This document shows positions 5,308-6,094 of a stretch of DNA of 6,094 nt, one piece after another. Source of the DNA: Bacillota bacterium (GTDB lineage Bacteria; Bacillota; Clostridia; Lachnospirales; Cellulosilyticaceae). Both the position numbers and the translations under genes were made by a program. The notes under the pieces were generated by a model that searched no databases, was not told the DNA's origin, and saw only the letters and a list, made by a program, of their open reading frames with translations. The stretch spans positions 1 to 6,094 of the forward strand of contig JAEXBC010000316.1 of the NCBI GenBank assembly GCA_023457875.1. The letters are read 5' to 3'. Position 1 is the stretch's first letter; every line of letters starts with the position of its first letter.

Positions 5308-6094
5308 CTATCCAATCGTAATTTTTTCAATCGGTTGCTTAACTGGTGGTACTTTCTTTCTCTCTGCTAAAGACAGCGCAAAAGTCATACTTCCAATACG
5401 TCCACAATACATCAACAAAATAATAATGAGCTTAGATACATCCGTTAACTCCCGAGTAATTCCTGTAGTCATTCCTACTGTTCCCATAGCAGAAAATACT
5501 TCAAATAATACATCATCCATTGCTAGTGGTTGTATGGCACAGATCGTTATTGAGGCTACTATTACTAAAAACAAGTTGATATATAGTACCAAACTAGCCT
5601 TCTTGATCACATCGTCATCAAGTCTTCTATTAAAAACATTACAGCCATAAGTATTCCTCAGATTTGCCCACAAATACAAAACAATAACAGCAAGTGTGGT
5701 AGTCTTGATACCACCGGCTGTAGAGCCTGGGCTTCCTCCTATAAACATTAGTATCATCGTCAATAATTTACTACCAGATGATAACGCAGCAGTATCTATT
5801 GTATTAAACCCCGCAGTTCTTGCAGTTACAGAGCTAAATAACGAAGACCATATAGCTTCAGACATTGACATATTTGCCATGAGATGATCTTTCTCAAAGA
5901 TATAAAATAGTATAGCTCCACCAAAAACTAAAATGAGAGTAGCCAGTAAAACTATTTTTGTATGCAGCATATATTTATGAAAATGGAGTTTGTTTCGACT
6001 TATATCATCCCACACAATAAAGCCTATTCCTCCAATAATAATAAGTAACATGATCGTAAGATTAATAATAGCATCTCCATAGTATTGTGTAAAA
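5308..6094 (-). CDS. ktrB: Ktr/Trk potassium channel subunit KtrB, C-terminal part (5' end outside window)
   Basis: This membrane subunit conducts potassium, with four pore repeats folded within one chain. The reading frame stays open to the window edge, so the ATG at 6051 is internal. The 14 codons before it (reading FTQYYGDAIINLTI) continue the family pattern. The visible 261 residues cover roughly the last two pore repeats of a protein that is usually about 450 residues. Numbered from the first visible codon, the third filter is at about 93-97 (TAGFN in VTARTAGFNTID). The fourth is at about 204-208 (in SAMGTVGMTTGIT). The conserved GGSPGSTAGGIKTTT stretch lies between them at about 119-133, the region of the intramembrane loop that gates KtrB. 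Several hydrophobic helices flank these. The C-terminus ends EKITIG, a short tail as in KtrB proteins. The adjacent ktrA confirms the pair. Confidence 0.92.
   Translation of the reverse strand, partial: FTQYYGDAIINLTIMLLIIIGGIGFIVWDDISRNKLHFHKYMLHTKIVLLATLILVFGGAILFYIFEKDHLMANMSMSEAIWSSLFSSVTARTAGFNTIDTAALSSGSKLLTMILMFIGGSPGSTAGGIKTTTLAVIVLYLWANLRNTYGCNVFNRRLDDDVIKKASLVLYINLFLVIVASITICAIQPLAMDDVLFEVFSAMGTVGMTTGITRELTDVSKLIIILLMYCGRIGSMTFALSLAERKKVPPVKQPIEKITIG

Noticed and set aside
5426..5887. Plus-strand open frames at 5426-5650 and 5696-5887
   Set aside because: They are antisense to conserved ktrB pore sequence and have no recognisable domain or start signals.
6049..6051. ATG at 6051 as the true start of a short potassium channel protein
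   Set aside because: The frame remains open upstream to the window end with KtrB-like residues, and the protein would lack half of its pore repeats.

Overview
The window is AT-rich and nearly every gene lies on the minus strand. It looks like a chromosomal segment of a low-GC Firmicute, most likely a member of the Clostridia. The support is a leucine T-box leader in front of leuA, strong AAGGGG/AAAGGAG ribosome binding sites, a Ktr-type potassium transporter, and a zinc-ribbon/YARHG membrane protein of a kind common in Clostridia. I cannot name the species from sequence alone.

Layout in the direction of transcription (high to low coordinates): (1) the C-terminal part of a KtrB/TrkH-type potassium channel subunit runs off the window end at 6094 and is followed 11 nt later by its cytosolic RCK gate subunit ktrA (4646-5296). 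(2) About 480 bp without a gene follow (4164-4645). They hold a good sigma-A-type promoter and a long leucine T-box leader for leuA. (3) leuA, 2-isopropylmalate synthase, lies at 2643-4163. (4) A two-gene envelope unit comes next: a zinc-ribbon, single-pass membrane protein with a C-terminal YARHG-type domain (1346-2560), then a membrane-anchored N-acetylmuramoyl-L-alanine amidase (332-1336). The amidase ribosome binding site overlaps the upstream stop codon. (5) About 290 bp without a gene hold an imperfect hairpin that may end the amidase transcript and a clear promoter for tRNA-Glu(UUC). The first 42 nt of that tRNA are at the window edge.

The most interesting element is the leuA leader. 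It has one stem I region with a CUC (Leu) specifier but two consecutive antiterminator/terminator modules. Each module has its own AGAG...CUCU helix, UGGU acceptor-binding bulge, A2 helix with a 7-nt loop, and overlapping terminator hairpin. The upstream module has a diverged bulge (UGGUAUA instead of UGGUACC) but the stronger terminator with the better U-tract. The downstream module has the canonical T-box sequence. A 13-nt near-identical repeat ahead of each module suggests a partial duplication. A single uncharged tRNA-Leu reader may therefore act on two serial checkpoints before leuA is transcribed.

The genes appear to form separate units: potassium uptake, leucine synthesis under tRNA charging control, and cell-wall hydrolysis or sensing. 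No convincing terminator separates leuA from the envelope pair, so leucine-controlled read-through into that pair is possible.
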